From Rhodoblastus sp963704565 (GTDB lineage Bacteria; Pseudomonadota; Alphaproteobacteria; Rhizobiales; Beijerinckiaceae): a DNA stretch of 64,000 nt. Of the stretch, positions 1 to 9,043 are shown in pieces. Within the stretch, counting starts at the first letter, position 1; each line of letters opens with the position of its first letter. The position numbers were made by a program, and so were the translations under genes. Location of the stretch: NCBI GenBank assembly GCA_963704565.1, contig OY969917.1:3844001-3908000 (forward strand), in the 5' to 3' direction. The notes under the pieces were generated by a model, which did no database searches, was not told the origin of the DNA, and saw only the letters and a program-made list of their open reading frames with translations.

Positions 1-467
1 ATGGCGAGCGCCTTGAAATCGCCCGCGCCCGCGCCAGGCGTCGTGGCGCCAAGTAATCCCGGTGTGCCGAACATCGCTCGGAGAAAGGAAGCCGCGGCTA
101 TGCCGCCGACGATCTGCGCGATGATATAGCCCGGCGCCCGAGACCAGGGGAAATTGCGCCGCGCGGCGAACGCCAAGGTAACTGCCGGATTTAGATGGGC
201 GCCGCTGACAGCGCCCATGAAATAGATGATCGCCATAACCATGAGGCCTGGCGCGACGACCTTCATCCCCAGAGAGATCGCTCCGCCACTCTGGGCGCCG
301 ACGACACCGGCGCCGGCCGCGACGACGACGAGAAGGAACGTGCCCCAGGTTTCCGCGAAAAGACGCCGCCATTCATGAGCCGATTCCAAGAAATCAGGTG
401 CGGCTGAGCCGTTCAGCATACGTTGCTGCACCGTCGATTCGGTTTGTTGCAGTTGTGGGCTTACCAT
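1..467 (-). CDS. Aquaporin / MIP-family channel, C-terminus cut by window edge
   Basis: Membrane channel for water or small neutral solutes. The reading frame runs from ATG at 467 (GAGG Shine-Dalgarno just upstream) off the left window edge, giving about 155 residues, so only the first half is visible. After a roughly 35-residue polar N-terminal tail come hydrophobic helices and the first signature loop, SGAHLNPAVT, with the NPA box at about residues 93-95. The second NPA box would lie outside the window. It is 28 bp downstream of the ParB-like gene on the same strand, so the two may be co-transcribed. The MIP family is clear; water versus glycerol specificity cannot be judged from this half. 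Confidence 0.88.
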   Translation of the reverse strand, partial: MVSPQLQQTESTVQQRMLNGSAAPDFLESAHEWRRLFAETWGTFLLVVVAAGAGVVGAQSGGAISLGMKVVAPGLMVMAIIYFMGAVSGAHLNPAVTLAFAARRNFPWSRAPGYIIAQIVGGIAAASFLRAMFGTPGLLGATTPGAGAGDFKALA

Positions 468-495
468 GACATCCTCGCGTAAGAGTTGGCTGATC

Positions 496-876
496 TCAAT
501 CCGGTCCGGCGATCTTGCAAGGAATCATGGCGTTCTCATCAAATGTGTAAACCGCGCATAGACGGTGATAGCCGTCGGCAATTACCACCTTGCCGTTTCT
601 CTTGTCCCTGAACAGCAAGAGTGGCGATAGCTTTTCGCCATGAATTATTTTTGCGCGATCGCTTTCGACGTGACTATTACTCACCCCGAGCAGCGACAAC
701 ATGGACGCTCTGAAAATGTCCTTTGCGGGAAATTCCGACATCTCCGCGCTTTCCAGCTCCACCGCGGCGTTCTCGGCCGCCTGTTGCCCTAAAACAAGAC
801 TCAGGTATGAGGCGGCGGCCGGATAATCATGTTTCTCCGGTTTGCTCCGCCATTTGATGATCTTCTTTTGCTCCAT
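496..876 (-). CDS. Small ParB/Srx-like domain protein
   Basis: A 126-residue protein starting at ATG 876 behind a good AGGAG site. Its C-terminal half holds the segment VVIADGYHRLCAVY, which matches the conserved GxHR-type core of ParB/sulfiredoxin-like nuclease domains. There is no helix-turn-helix region like that of plasmid partition ParB, so a role in segregation is unlikely. It precedes the aquaporin gene on the same strand. Family assignment rests on this one motif and the length; the function is unknown. Confidence 0.7.
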   Translation of the reverse strand: MEQKKIIKWRSKPEKHDYPAAASYLSLVLGQQAAENAAVELESAEMSEFPAKDIFRASMLSLLGVSNSHVESDRAKIIHGEKLSPLLLFRDKRNGKVVIADGYHRLCAVYTFDENAMIPCKIAGPD

Positions 877-1338
877 GGCAAGTCTCCTGGCCCTCTAATT
901 CCTGATGGGCTTGATTTGAGGCTGGCGAGCGTAGCTTAACGATCCGATTTAGAGTAGAATTCTGAGGTCGAACCCAAGCCTATGCGCATATCGCTCCCGC
1001 CACGCCCGCCATGACTGACGTTACGATCCTGCCGTTCTCGTTTTCAGCCGTCGCACGCAAGAAAGTGACTGCCGATTTCGACGGAGGCCGGCTGACTTCG
1101 GACCGCATCGATCCGAGCAACGCTCCGCGCCCGCCAGCGCCTCGGCGCCGAGGGCAAGACTAATCCGGCGCCGGGGAGAAGATTTCTTGACTTCTCAGCA
1201 TAAGGCCCCCCGCGATGCGCCACAGACTCGGAAACTACTCAAATCCGCATTCGGCATGAACAGCGCCACAAAACGGCGATCAAGTGATATTATTCGCGCG
1301 GCCCGGCCGCGCCGGCGAATTTCACAGAAGGATTTGGC
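877..1338. other. Intergenic region with a transposase scrap
   Basis: There is no intact gene between the divergently transcribed ParB-like gene and the hybrid sensor gene. The only recognisable content is the IS1380-type N-terminal fragment annotated separately. The hybrid gene has an AGAAGGA ribosome-binding site directly before 1339. Confidence 0.6.
1011..1163 (+). pseudogene. N-terminal remnant of an IS1380-family transposase
   Basis: The frame from ATG 1011 encodes about 50 residues beginning with the pattern LPFSFSAVARKKVTADFDGG followed by RLTSD. This closely resembles the conserved start of IS1380-family transposases. The similarity stops right after the TSD residues, and the frame closes at 1163, with no DDE core following. 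It is therefore a decayed insertion-sequence end, not a gene. Identification is from recall of the family N-terminus. Confidence 0.6.
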
Positions 1339-4300
1339 ATGCGAGAGCGTCCATCGCGTCCCGGGAAAAAATCTCAATTGAAAACGCGGGAACGATCGCC
1401 GTCGACCGCGCCCGCGGCTGGTCCCGCGACGGAGCCCCCCGCCTTCTCGATCGTGGCGATCGGCGCCTCGGCCGGGGGGCTCGACGCGTGCAGGACGGTG
1501 CTGGACGCGCTGCCTCCCGGCGTCGGCCTCGCCTTCATTCTGGTCCAGCACCTCGATCCGACCCATGAAAGCATGCTGGTGGAGCTGCTGGCCGGCCATA
1601 CGGCGATGAACGTCCGCCAGGCGGCGGACGGCATGACGATCGAGCGCGAGCATCTCTATGTCATCCCGCCGGGGGCCTATCTCTCGGTCGAGGCCGGCGC
1701 CTTGCGGCTGTCGCAACCGCAGGAGCGTCACGGCGCGCGTCTGCCCTTCGATTTCCTGCTGCATTCGCTGGCGGAGGAATTTGCCTCCCGCGCCGTTTGC
1801 GTCGTGCTTTCGGGCACGGGCGCCGACGGCAGTTCCGGGCTGAAGGCGGTGAAGGAAAAAGGCGGGCTGGTCATCGCGCAGGATCCCGAAGAGGCCGGCT
1901 TTGACGGCATGCCGCGCAACGCGATCCTGACCGGGGCGGTCGATCTCGTGCTCCCGGCGGCGAAGATTCCCGAAGCGATCCTCAAATATGACGCCCAGGC
2001 GGGAAAAAATGCGCCGCCGCAGGAGCCGGCGCGGGACTGGCTGGCGCAGATTATCGACCTGCTGCGCACCAAGACCGCCCATGATTTCAGATTGTACAAG
2101 CAGGGCACGTTGCGGCGCCGGATCGAGCGCCGGATGGCGCTCGAAACCGACGACGTCGACCTTTATTTGCAAATGCTGCGCGACGATCCCAAGGAGCTCG
2201 AACTTCTGGCCAAGGATCTGCTGATCAACGTCACCAGCTTTTTCCGCGACAGAAAAGTGTTCGACTTTCTCGCCGAGAAAGTCATTCCCGGCCTCGTCGC
2301 CGATCAACCGGCGGACCAGCCATTGCGGATCTGGATCGCCGGATGCAGCTCCGGCGAGGAAACCTATTCCCTCGCCATGCTCTTCCGCGAGGCGATCGCC
2401 GCCGCCAAAAAGAATGTCAAGCTTCAGGTTTTCGCCTCGGATATCGACGCCGACGCCGTCGCGCAAGCGCGCGAGGGCCTCTATCCGGCGTCGATCGAGA
2501 CCGATGTCTCGGCGGAAAGGCTGGCGCGCTTCTTCGTCAAGGAGGAGCGGGGCTACAGAATATCGCCCGAATTGCGCGCGGACGTAGTCTTCACCGTGCA
2601 GGATGTGCTGGCCGACCCGCCGTTCTCGCGTCTCGATTTCGTGTCCTGCCGCAATCTCCTGATCTATCTCGGCCCGGAGGCGCAGGCGAAGGTGATGGCT
2701 TTGTTCCATTTCGCGCTGCGCGAGGGCGGCGTGCTGCTGCTCGGCGGCGCCGAGACGGTCGGCGAGCCGCATGGCCGCTTTACGGCGATCTCCAAGAGCG
2801 AGCGTGTTTTCCGCCATACGGCGCGGGGGCGGCCGGGAGATTTCGGCCTTCTGGGCGGCGACGGCGTGCGCATTCCCCTGCGCCAGGGCCAGGGGCGGTC
2901 GCCGCCGCGCGAAACAATTCTCGCCGAACTTTGCCGGCGTCTGGTGCTGGAGCATTACGCGCCGGCGGCGGTGCTGATCAACCGCAAGAACGAATGCTTG
3001 TTTTCGCTCGGGCCAACCGATCGCTATCTGTCCGTGCCGCCCGGTCCGCCGACGCACGATCTCCTGGCCATGGCGCGAAAAGGCTTGGGCGCCAAGCTCA
3101 GATCGGCGATCCAGCGGGCTTTTCAGGAAAACGCGCCCGTCACCATCGGCGGCTGCCGTGTCGATCACGGCGGCGGGACTTTGTGCTTCAGCCTGTCGGC
3201 GCGGCGGGTTGAAAGCGAGGGCGAGGAACTGGCGTTGATCTGCTTTATCGACGAAGCGAAACAGGAGCGCCGTATTGGCGGCGCTGTCGCGCCGGGAGAG
3301 GTTTCGCGGGTCGCCGATCTTGAGCAGGAGCTGGAAGCCACCCGGATCGAGTTGCAGGACGCGATTCGCAATCTGGAAATCTCGAGCGAGGAGCAGAATG
3401 CGATCAACGAGGAAGCCTTGTCGGTCAACGAGGAGCTCCAGTCGACCAATGAGGAGCTGCTGACCTCGAAGGAGGAACTGCAATCCCTCAACGAAGAGCT
3501 GACGGCGCTCAACAACCAGCTTCAGGAAACGCTCGACCGGCAGCGAACCACTTCCGACGATCTGCAAAACGTCCTGTACAGCACCGATGTCGCGACGATC
3601 TTTCTCGACGCGGCGCTCAAGATCCGCTTTTTCACGCCCGCGACCAGATCGCTGTTCAACATTATTCCCACCGATGTCGGACGGCCGCTGGCGGACCTCG
3701 CCTCGCTCGCGGCGGACAGCGCGCTTCTGTCCGATGCGCGCGCGGTTCTGACCAAGCATTTGCCGGTCGAACGCCAGATCGAGTCGCGCGCCGGCGCCTG
3801 GTACATGCGACGAATCCTGCCCTATCGGACGCAGGGTGGCAGCGTCGAAGGGGTGGTCATCACCTTCGCCGACATCACGGATCGCAAAGGCGCCAGTGAC
3901 GCGCTGGAGGCCGCCAGGCGCAAGGCGGAAGCCGCCGATGCGGCGAAGTCTCGCTTCCTCGCCGCCGCCAGCCACGACCTGCGCCAGCCGCTGCAAACGC
4001 TGGCGCTGCTGCAGGGGCTTTTGACGCGCGCGGTGGATAGCGAGCGGGAGCGGAAACTGGTGGCGCGGATCGGCGAGACGCTCGGCGCGATGACGGGCAT
4101 GCTCAATGCGCTGCTCGACATAAACCAGATCGAAGCTGGCGCGGTCCGCCCCGAGATGGCGCTGTTCCCGGTCAACGATCTGCTGGTGAAACTGCACGAC
4201 GAGTTCACCTATCAGGCTCAGGCGAAGAGTCTCGCCTTGCGCGTAGTTTCCTGCGGCCTGTCGATTTGCAGCGATCCCCGTCTGCTTGAAACGATGGTGC

Positions 4301-5703
4301 GCAACCTGCTCTCGAACGCCTTGAAATATACCAAAAGCGGCAAGGTGCTGCTCGGCTGCCGCCGCCGCAAGGGGATGCTGAGCATCGAGGTCTGGGACAC
4401 CGGGATCGGTATTCCCGACGAGGAAATTCACGCGATTTTCGAGGAATATCATCAAGTCGGCAATGAGGCGCGCGAGCGCGGCCTCGGTCTCGGCCTCGGC
4501 CTCTCGATCGTCCGGCGGATCGGCAATCTGCTGGGCCATCGCGTGCGCGTGCGCTCGCATCACGGCAACGGTTCGGTCTTCAGTATTGAAGTCGCGCTGC
4601 CAGCGGTTGCAACGGCGCCAAAGTTTTCCGAGCTGGGTCCGGATGACGGCGCCGCAAGCGACGGAAAGGCGGCGCGCAAGGGCGCGATCCTGGTCGTCGA
4701 GGACGATCCCGAATTGCGCGAATTGCTCGCCGTTTCTCTCAAGGAAGAGGGACATCGCGTGGCGCGCGCCTACGACGGTTCCGAGGCGATGCAATTGGTC
4801 GAGCGCGAGGATTTCCGTCCGGACCTCATTCTGGCGGACTTCAATCTGCCCAACCGCGTGAACGGGCTCGAAGTTGTCGCCAAGGTGCGGGAAAAGCTTC
4901 ATCGCGCCGTACCCGCGATCATTCTGACCGGCGACATTTCGACCGGGACATTGCGCGCCATAGCGGACGCCGACTGCGCGCTGCTCAACAAGCCGGTGAA
5001 ACTGGACGACGTGACGGTCGCCGTGCAGCGGGCGCTGGCGTCGAAGCGCCAGCCTCCGCGCGCAAAACCTCAACCGCGCGTCGAAATGGCCGAGGCGCCG
5101 GGGCCGCCGATCATATACGTCGTCGATGACGACAGTCACATCCGCGCGGCGATCCGCGGCGTGCTCGAGGAGGATGGACGGACCGTCGAGGATTTCGCCG
5201 ATGGCGAGGCTTTTCTCAAGGCTTACCAGCCGGGACGGGAAGCCTGCCTGCTGATCGACGCCTATCTGCCGGGCATGAGCGGGCTCGAACTGCTCCAGCG
5301 GCTGAGCGACGAGGGCCATCGGATACCAGCGGTCATGATCACCGGCAATGCCGATGTGGAAATCGCGGTTCGGGCGATGAAGGCCAGCGCGTCGGACTTC
5401 ATCGAGAAGCCGGTTGGCCGCGACGAGTTGCTGGCCTGCGTCGAGCGCGCTTTGGAGCATTCGCAGGATGCGAGCAAGCTGATCGCCTGGCGGGCGGCGG
5501 CCGCGAGCCATCTGGAGGGCCTCACGTCGCGGCAAAAGCAGATCATGGAGCTGGTTCTCGCCGGTCATCCGAGCAAGAATATCGCGGCCGATCTTGGCAT
5601 CAGCCAGCGCACCGTCGAAAACCATCGCGCCGCGATCATGAAGCGGACCGGCGTGAAATCGCTTCCGGCACTGGCGCGCATGGCGGTCGCGGCGGCGAAA
5701 TGA
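1339..5703 (+). CDS. CheB-CheR-PAS-histidine kinase-REC-REC-LuxR hybrid sensor protein
   Basis: A 1454-residue soluble signalling protein. In order it has a CheB methylesterase domain (about 36-210, with GASAGG, the QH motif and FDGMP forming the expected Ser-His-Asp triad), a CheR methyltransferase domain (about 222-480, SAM motif IAGCSSGEE and SCRNLLIYL), a coiled coil rich in NEEL repeats (about 660-730), a PAS domain (about 735-860), HisKA with SHDLRQPLQ (His near 878), HATPase_c (about 975-1085), two receiver domains (Asp in ILADFNLP near 1166 and LLIDAYLPG near 1307) and a LuxR/FixJ-type HTH (about 1394-1454). It carries sensor, phosphorelay and DNA-binding output in one chain with no transmembrane segment. 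It is probably cytoplasmic and not part of a classical chemotaxis cluster, since no che genes are nearby. The signal is unknown. Confidence 0.95.
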   Translation: MRERPSRPGKKSQLKTRERSPSTAPAAGPATEPPAFSIVAIGASAGGLDACRTVLDALPPGVGLAFILVQHLDPTHESMLVELLAGHTAMNVRQAADGMTIEREHLYVIPPGAYLSVEAGALRLSQPQERHGARLPFDFLLHSLAEEFASRAVCVVLSGTGADGSSGLKAVKEKGGLVIAQDPEEAGFDGMPRNAILTGAVDLVLPAAKIPEAILKYDAQAGKNAPPQEPARDWLAQIIDLLRTKTAHDFRLYKQGTLRRRIERRMALETDDVDLYLQMLRDDPKELELLAKDLLINVTSFFRDRKVFDFLAEKVIPGLVADQPADQPLRIWIAGCSSGEETYSLAMLFREAIAAAKKNVKLQVFASDIDADAVAQAREGLYPASIETDVSAERLARFFVKEERGYRISPELRADVVFTVQDVLADPPFSRLDFVSCRNLLIYLGPEAQAKVMALFHFALREGGVLLLGGAETVGEPHGRFTAISKSERVFRHTARGRPGDFGLLGGDGVRIPLRQGQGRSPPRETILAELCRRLVLEHYAPAAVLINRKNECLFSLGPTDRYLSVPPGPPTHDLLAMARKGLGAKLRSAIQRAFQENAPVTIGGCRVDHGGGTLCFSLSARRVESEGEELALICFIDEAKQERRIGGAVAPGEVSRVADLEQELEATRIELQDAIRNLEISSEEQNAINEEALSVNEELQSTNEELLTSKEELQSLNEELTALNNQLQETLDRQRTTSDDLQNVLYSTDVATIFLDAALKIRFFTPATRSLFNIIPTDVGRPLADLASLAADSALLSDARAVLTKHLPVERQIESRAGAWYMRRILPYRTQGGSVEGVVITFADITDRKGASDALEAARRKAEAADAAKSRFLAAASHDLRQPLQTLALLQGLLTRAVDSERERKLVARIGETLGAMTGMLNALLDINQIEAGAVRPEMALFPVNDLLVKLHDEFTYQAQAKSLALRVVSCGLSICSDPRLLETMVRNLLSNALKYTKSGKVLLGCRRRKGMLSIEVWDTGIGIPDEEIHAIFEEYHQVGNEARERGLGLGLGLSIVRRIGNLLGHRVRVRSHHGNGSVFSIEVALPAVATAPKFSELGPDDGAASDGKAARKGAILVVEDDPELRELLAVSLKEEGHRVARAYDGSEAMQLVEREDFRPDLILADFNLPNRVNGLEVVAKVREKLHRAVPAIILTGDISTGTLRAIADADCALLNKPVKLDDVTVAVQRALASKRQPPRAKPQPRVEMAEAPGPPIIYVVDDDSHIRAAIRGVLEEDGRTVEDFADGEAFLKAYQPGREACLLIDAYLPGMSGLELLQRLSDEGHRIPAVMITGNADVEIAVRAMKASASDFIEKPVGRDELLACVERALEHSQDASKLIAWRAAAASHLEGLTSRQKQIMELVLAGHPSKNIAADLGISQRTVENHRAAIMKRTGVKSLPALARMAVAAAK

Positions 5704-6037
5704 TCGCCGCCGGAATCGAAGAAAGCCGCGATCGAGTCGCATAGGCTCGTCGATATGAGTAGTTTCCGAGGCCCCTCCTCTCATCCCGCCGGCGCGCCAA
5801 AGCGAAAGGCTCCGATCGGCGCGGCCGTCGCCCACGCGCGCGGCCTCCCACGTCTCAAGGCGGCCAAGCGGAAATACACGCGCCGGACGGCGCAAATTTG
5901 CGTGACTCCGGCCGAGCCGATGCGCCTGCTTTCAGTCCGGATTTTCGCTGGCCCCTAGTTAGATTCCGAACCTGTGCGCCAGACGGCTCGCCGGCTAAGC
6001 TCGAACGGTCAAAATTTAGATCGGCCAGGAGAGTGAG
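5704..6037. other. Intergenic gap, no gene recognised
   Basis: About 330 bp between the hybrid sensor and the next small gene. Short frames exist on both strands, but none has a convincing start, composition or motif. The AGGAGAG ribosome-binding site of the next gene is at its right end. Confidence 0.5.
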
Positions 6038-6499
6038 ATGAGAAAGTTGAGCATATCGGCTCTTATTGTCGCGGTTGCGGCTGGCGCATTGGCTTTTGGG
6101 CCGGCGCAGGCGGCGGAACGCGGCGGGAGCGGACCCAGCAGCGAGTTCGAACGCATTTGCGCCCCCCATCCCGACAGGGCCGCGCATGAAGCCAAATTCG
6201 CCGAAATTCTGGCCGCGCGCCTGAAACTGACGGACGCCCAGAAAGCGGCCTTCAAGGATTTTCAGGACGCGCGGACCAAAGCGGTCGAAACCGCGACGAC
6301 CCGCCTTTGCGCGTCCAAGCCGGACCTGTCCACGTTTGAAGGGCGTCTCGGCATCCACCAGTCCTTCCTTGAGGATCGGCTGGAGGCGGTGAAATCGGAA
6401 AATCCGAAGCTGATCGCTTTCTACAACAGCCTCGACGCCGGACAGAAGGCGAAATTCGACAAATTCCGCGAAAACATGGCCCGCAGAAAAGGCCGCTGA
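6038..6499 (+). CDS. Periplasmic Spy/CpxP-like LTXXQ-motif protein
   Basis: A 153-residue secreted protein with a clear signal peptide (MRKLSISALIVAVAAGALAF, then an AQA-AE cleavage region). The mature part is helical and contains LKLTDAQ, matching the LTxxQ motif of Spy/CpxP-type periplasmic chaperones, with a second similar segment SLDAGQKAKFD near the C-terminus. Family members bind or protect unfolded envelope proteins. It lies just upstream of two His/Gly-rich secreted proteins. Spacing to the next start is 46 bp, so they may share a transcript. Confidence 0.8.
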   Translation: MRKLSISALIVAVAAGALAFGPAQAAERGGSGPSSEFERICAPHPDRAAHEAKFAEILAARLKLTDAQKAAFKDFQDARTKAVETATTRLCASKPDLSTFEGRLGIHQSFLEDRLEAVKSENPKLIAFYNSLDAGQKAKFDKFRENMARRKGR

Positions 6500-6545
6500 G
6501 GCCGAAGCTATTTCAACGCGTTCCCTTGGGCGCATGGAGGATAAA

Positions 6546-6980
6546 ATGACTCTCATTCGCATGGCCGCGATCGCGGCGGCGGCGACAATCCTTTCGACCG
6601 CGGCGGTCTCGGCAGGGCCCCTGAACCTGTCCCGGCCGCAATTGTCCAGCCCGGATAGCCAGATCGAGCTGGTCGCCGTCCATCACGTCTATCACCATCA
6701 TTACCGGCACAGCAACGATGCGGCGGTCCCCGCGGCGATCATCGGCGGAATTCTCGGGGGCGTGCTGAGCAACGGCTGCTACTTCAATGATTGCGGCTAT
6801 GGCTACGGTTATGGCGACGGCGGCTATTATGGCGGCGGCGGCTATTATGGCGGCGGTGGTTACGGCGGCGGCGGTGGGCACGGCGGCGGCAGGCACGGCG
6901 GCTTCCAAGGAGGCGGCGGGCACGGCGGCGGTCACGGCGGCGGTCATGGCGGCGGCCACGGTCACGGCGGTCATCACTGA
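6546..6980 (+). CDS. Secreted Gly/His-rich protein, paralogue A
   Basis: The start at 6546 is preferred over an upstream ATG at 6534, because the GGAGG site at 6536-6540 sits 5 bp before it. The protein has about 144 residues: a signal peptide ending near SAG, a conserved segment with VHHVYHHHYRH, a hydrophobic glycine-rich stretch IIGGILGGVL, then a tail built from GGG-Y and GGGHGG repeats ending GHGGHH. His clusters of this kind usually bind Ni, Zn or Cu ions, but that is inference. A second gene of the same design follows at 7198. No enzymatic domain is visible. Confidence 0.75.
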   Translation: MTLIRMAAIAAAATILSTAAVSAGPLNLSRPQLSSPDSQIELVAVHHVYHHHYRHSNDAAVPAAIIGGILGGVLSNGCYFNDCGYGYGYGDGGYYGGGGYYGGGGYGGGGGHGGGRHGGFQGGGGHGGGHGGGHGGGHGHGGHH

Positions 6981-7197
6981 ACGATCGGGTCTCGCTCGAA
7001 ACAGCGATCATCGGATTCATGCCCGCCGGCGACCGGACAGTCAGGCGCGCCGGCGGGAATTTCAATGATCCAGGAGTCGTGCTGAGTAGATTCCGCTCCT
7101 CCCGCGTCTCGGTAAGAACTGCCAGCGTAGCAAGAATGCCGTCAAAGGCGCCAACCGCGGTTTTCAGGATGAGTCCGACCGCTCAAGGAGATATTAC

Positions 7198-7620
7198 ATG
7201 CTGAAATCATCTCTTTTGCGACTGGCTTTGGCCATGTCGCTCGCCGGCGCCGGCCTGTCTCCGGTCATGGCCGCGCCGACAGGCCTGCCAAAACCTGAAC
7301 TGGCGTCGTCAGAAGCCGGCATCGAGACTGTGGCTTATCATCATTACCATCACTATCGCCACCATCACTATCGCCACTATTACCGTCATCATTATCGCCA
7401 TCATCACCACCATCATCATTATTACTATTACCTTTATCACCGCCATCACCACCATCATCATTATGGAGCCCATCCCGGGTATGCTGTCGGTGGCTACGGC
7501 GGCGGGGGCGGCTTTCAAAGCGGCGGACACCGCGGCGGGCACGGTGGCAGGCACGGCGGCGGACACCGCGGCGGACACTGCGGCGGGCACGGTAGTGAGC
7601 ACGTTGGCGGCCATCACTGA
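7198..7620 (+). CDS. Secreted His-rich protein, paralogue B
   Basis: A 140-residue protein with a signal peptide (LALAMSLAGAGLSPVMA, cleavage before APT), a short linker LPKPELASSEAGIETVAY that matches the same position in paralogue A, then a run of about 45 residues that is nearly all His, Tyr and Arg, and a GGH-repeat tail. The low-complexity region is strictly in frame after a proper signal peptide and ribosome-binding site (AAGGAG), so it is a real gene. Probable extracytoplasmic metal binding, inferred from composition only. Confidence 0.75.
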   Translation: MLKSSLLRLALAMSLAGAGLSPVMAAPTGLPKPELASSEAGIETVAYHHYHHYRHHHYRHYYRHHYRHHHHHHHYYYYLYHRHHHHHHYGAHPGYAVGGYGGGGGFQSGGHRGGHGGRHGGGHRGGHCGGHGSEHVGGHH

Positions 7621-7767
7621 ACCGATGGTCACACCCAAGCGCCGGTGGCGGGTGATTGCCGTGATGAGTAAATTCCGAGCCTGCCATTTCCCCGCAAAAG
7701 GCGGCAACCTGACAAGGATGTCGGGAGAGTCGCCGACTGCTTTTCCTAGAATCTGAGCGAGGACGTC

Positions 7768-8067
7768 ATGTCAGGCGAAGGACTACTTATCTTACTATTG
7801 GTCGGCGTCATCGCCGGCTGGCTCGCCGGCGTGCTGGTGCAGGGCGGTGGCCTGGGCCTCATAGGCGACATGGTTATCGGCGTGGCTGGCGCTTTCATCG
7901 GAGGATTGCTGCTGCCTCGACTTGGCGTCCATCTTGGTTCGGGGATGGTCGCTTCGATCGCCAACGCGACGATTGGCGCAGTGTTGCTCCTCTTCATCAT
8001 CCGGCTGGTTAGCGGCGGCGGCGGATGGGGAAGGCGCTTCGGCGGTTTTTTCGGCAGACGCTGGTAA
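7768..8067 (+). CDS. GlsB/YeaQ/YmgE-type small stress membrane protein
   Basis: A 99-residue inner-membrane protein with three hydrophobic segments (LLILLLVGVIAGWLAGVLV, the GLIGDMVIGVAGAFIGGLLL type segment and ASIANATIGAVLLLFIIRLV). The pattern GWLAG..V.G.G.GLIGD...G..GA..GG is characteristic of the transglycosylase-associated/YeaQ family, whose members are stress-inducible and of unknown biochemistry. The C-terminus is Gly/Arg-rich (GGGGWGRRFGGFFGRRW). It stands alone on the plus strand. Confidence 0.88.
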   Translation: MSGEGLLILLLVGVIAGWLAGVLVQGGGLGLIGDMVIGVAGAFIGGLLLPRLGVHLGSGMVASIANATIGAVLLLFIIRLVSGGGGWGRRFGGFFGRRW

Positions 8068-8556
8068 CGGCGCCGGCACAACATTTCGTCGCGCGTTCAA
8101 TTCGCCCGAAGCACGACGAATTCGGGCGCAGCGGGAGTTTCCGCCGTGGGCCAGCTCGTTCGTTTCGGACGACGCGTTCCGCTTCCTTCAACCGTGCAAG
8201 TCCTGCACGAGCTTCTCATTATGGAGCGCAACAAGAATGCGCGACGGCCAAGCGGCGTCGAGTAGGTCAAGTCCACGACCGATTCTGAATCGGGGACGGC
8301 GAACGCGGCGCTCCGCGTTCCCCCTCAAGGCCAAGGCTAAAAGATTACGCGGCTGCGCGCCGCGCGTTCCCGCCGATATCTTCGGTCGCCGGGGCGGTTC
8401 ACTTGCGCGGCATTCCCGCAGGGACGATCGGCGCGTTCTCAATGGCATGCTTCGGTCGGGCGGCGCGGCCCGTTCTGGCGATGGCGTAACCGCCGGTAGC
8501 GGTCAAGGAATACGATCGAACGCTGCGACCTGCAATTAGCACGGGACAACCAAGAC
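8068..8556. other. Intergenic gap, no gene recognised
   Basis: About 490 bp without a supported gene. Several Arg/Ser/Pro-rich frames cross it, but they look like GC-driven open frames. There is no hairpin followed by a T-run, no insertion-sequence ends and no RNA gene that I can recognise. Confidence 0.45.
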
Positions 8557-8703
8557 ATGAATCGCAATGTTCTCTACCTCGTCATCGGCGCGCTCGTGGT
8601 CGCTACCGGCGTCTTTGGTTATATGCTCTACCAGGAGCGTCAGAAGACTGCCGGTATAGAGATCAATGTCGGCAAAAGCGGTATTTCGATCGAGAAGAAG
8701 TAG
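8557..8703 (+). CDS. Small single-span membrane protein (48 aa)
   Basis: A short gene at 8557-8703. Residues 5-23 form one transmembrane helix (VLYLVIGALVVATGVFGYM), followed by a basic hinge (YQERQKTAG) and a short tail with IEINVGKSGISIEKK. Small proteins of this shape are common in rhizobial-type genomes, always as uncharacterised membrane peptides. It sits among other small membrane or stress genes. Start supported by the clean hydrophobic N-terminus; the ribosome-binding site is weak. Confidence 0.65.
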   Translation: MNRNVLYLVIGALVVATGVFGYMLYQERQKTAGIEINVGKSGISIEKK

Positions 8704-8749
8704 TTCTACAATTCTCGGATAACCCCCTCAATGGCGCGGCATCCGCTCA

Positions 8750-8986
8750 ATGCCGGTCGACTGCTCATCGGTGAAGTGCGAAATCGTTAAAATATCGATC
8801 ACAACTCAATGGGGATACATCATATCTCTTGGACTTATACTACTCATCCTTCTCGTCATCTTCCTTCTTGGTGGCTTCAGTGGCCGCTTTGGCGGATACG
8901 GCTATGGTTTCGGTCACGGCGGCATCGGAGTCATCGGGGTCATTCTGATCGTCGTGGTCGTGCTGCTTCTCACGGGACGCCTGTAA
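8750..8986 (+). CDS. DUF3309-like small hydrophobic protein
   Basis: A 78-residue frame with two hydrophobic segments (LGLILLILLVIFLLGGF and GVIGVILIVVVVLLLTGRL) separated by a Gly/Tyr-rich loop. This is the layout of DUF3309 proteins, usually 50-55 residues. The first 20-odd residues (MPVDCSSVKCEIVKI...) are not typical, so the true start may be a non-ATG codon further in. Function unknown. Confidence 0.6.
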   Translation: MPVDCSSVKCEIVKISITTQWGYIISLGLILLILLVIFLLGGFSGRFGGYGYGFGHGGIGVIGVILIVVVVLLLTGRL

Positions 8987-9043
8987 TCGTTGACGACGGC
9001 GACGACCTAAATGGGGTTCGGAGGGTTCAACAGGAGCAATATC

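Noticed and set aside
1195..5895. A 1566-residue open frame on the minus strand across the hybrid sensor gene
   Set aside because: It mirrors the coding strand's third-position GC bias. The product is Arg/Leu/Gly-rich with no motifs, while the plus strand has ten recognisable domains.
7330..7460. Short tandem CAT/CAC repeats as a CRISPR or satellite array
   Set aside because: They are in-frame codons for a His-rich stretch behind a signal peptide; there are no spacers or regular repeat units.
8068..8556. A 205-residue Arg-rich plus-strand frame as a gene
   Set aside because: It starts inside the YeaQ-like gene in another frame and has no start signal or motif.
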